Origin: a bacterium
Lineage (GTDB): Bacteria > CSSED10-310 > JAJRTK01
Reading direction: 5' to 3'
DNA: 6,098 bases
NCBI GenBank assembly: GCA_024278345.1
Contig: JAJRTK010000448.1
Span: 1 to 6,098 of the forward strand
Shown: positions 6,085 through 6,098 of the stretch, in pieces
Layout: every line of letters begins with the position of its first letter
How positions within the stretch are numbered: the first letter of the stretch is position 1
Translations under genes and position numbers: made by a program
The notes under the pieces: model-generated
What the model was told of the DNA's origin: nothing
Database searches by the model: none
The model's input: the letters and a program-made list of their open reading frames with translations, nothing else

Positions 6085-6098
6085 ACTTGAGCAGTTTC

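Larger units (their letters stand above)
5694..6098. other. Non-coding region upstream of the kinase gene
   Basis: No gene can be supported on either strand. The plus-strand frames that reach into 5861-5890 start inside the kinase gene and are shadows. The minus-strand frame open from the window edge ends at TGA after about 38 codons and consists of repeat sequence. The region holds the hairpin at 5695-5726, the palindromic element at 5931-6084, and probably the kinase promoter. No -35/-10 pair stands out; TAATAA near 5868-5863 on the minus strand is the best -10-like string but has no matching -35. Confidence 0.65.

Overview
This window holds two intact genes, both on the minus strand, and the truncated end of a transposase on the plus strand. 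The right-hand side is a non-coding stretch with a small palindromic repeat. The base composition is moderately GC-rich. The taxon cannot be fixed from the sequence. A very large cytoplasmic Ser/Thr kinase with ATPase and TPR modules, a transposase of the DUF6399-like type, and a GC-rich dispersed-looking hairpin repeat together suggest a large bacterial genome, for example Verrucomicrobiota, Planctomycetota or Acidobacteriota. That is inference only.

Layout. (1) 1-491 is the C-terminal part of a transposase, open at the left window edge. It loses family-like sequence at about 491 and then runs by chance to a stop at 540-542. (2) 539-1528 (minus) is a 329-residue flavin-dependent oxidoreductase of the nitronate monooxygenase/2-nitropropane dioxygenase family, with a very good Shine-Dalgarno sequence and a possible promoter. 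(3) 1529-1784 is a 256-bp gap with a short GC hairpin and no gene. (4) 1785-5693 (minus) is a 1302-residue multidomain signalling protein: Pkn2/PknB-type Ser/Thr kinase, then a PknK/MalT-like AAA ATPase, then a helical region, then ten TPR-like repeats in an exact 40-residue register. (5) 5694-6098 has no credible gene. It contains a strong interrupted hairpin directly before the first possible kinase ATG, and a 154-bp element with 16-bp near-perfect inverted ends and a central 8-bp-stem hairpin.

How the parts relate. The kinase and the oxidoreductase face the same way but are 256 bp apart, and the oxidoreductase appears to have its own promoter, so a shared operon is not shown. The kinase is a self-contained sensor/relay: the TPR array probably binds a protein partner, the ATPase acts as a nucleotide-dependent switch, and the kinase is the output. 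No substrate or partner gene is visible. The transposase fragment ends beside the 3' end of the oxidoreductase gene, which suggests old insertion-sequence activity followed by decay. No complete new system is visible. The points most worth following up are the MITE-like palindrome, the 64-residue insertion inside the kinase fold, the strictly periodic TPR array, and the kinase start with its adjacent hairpin.
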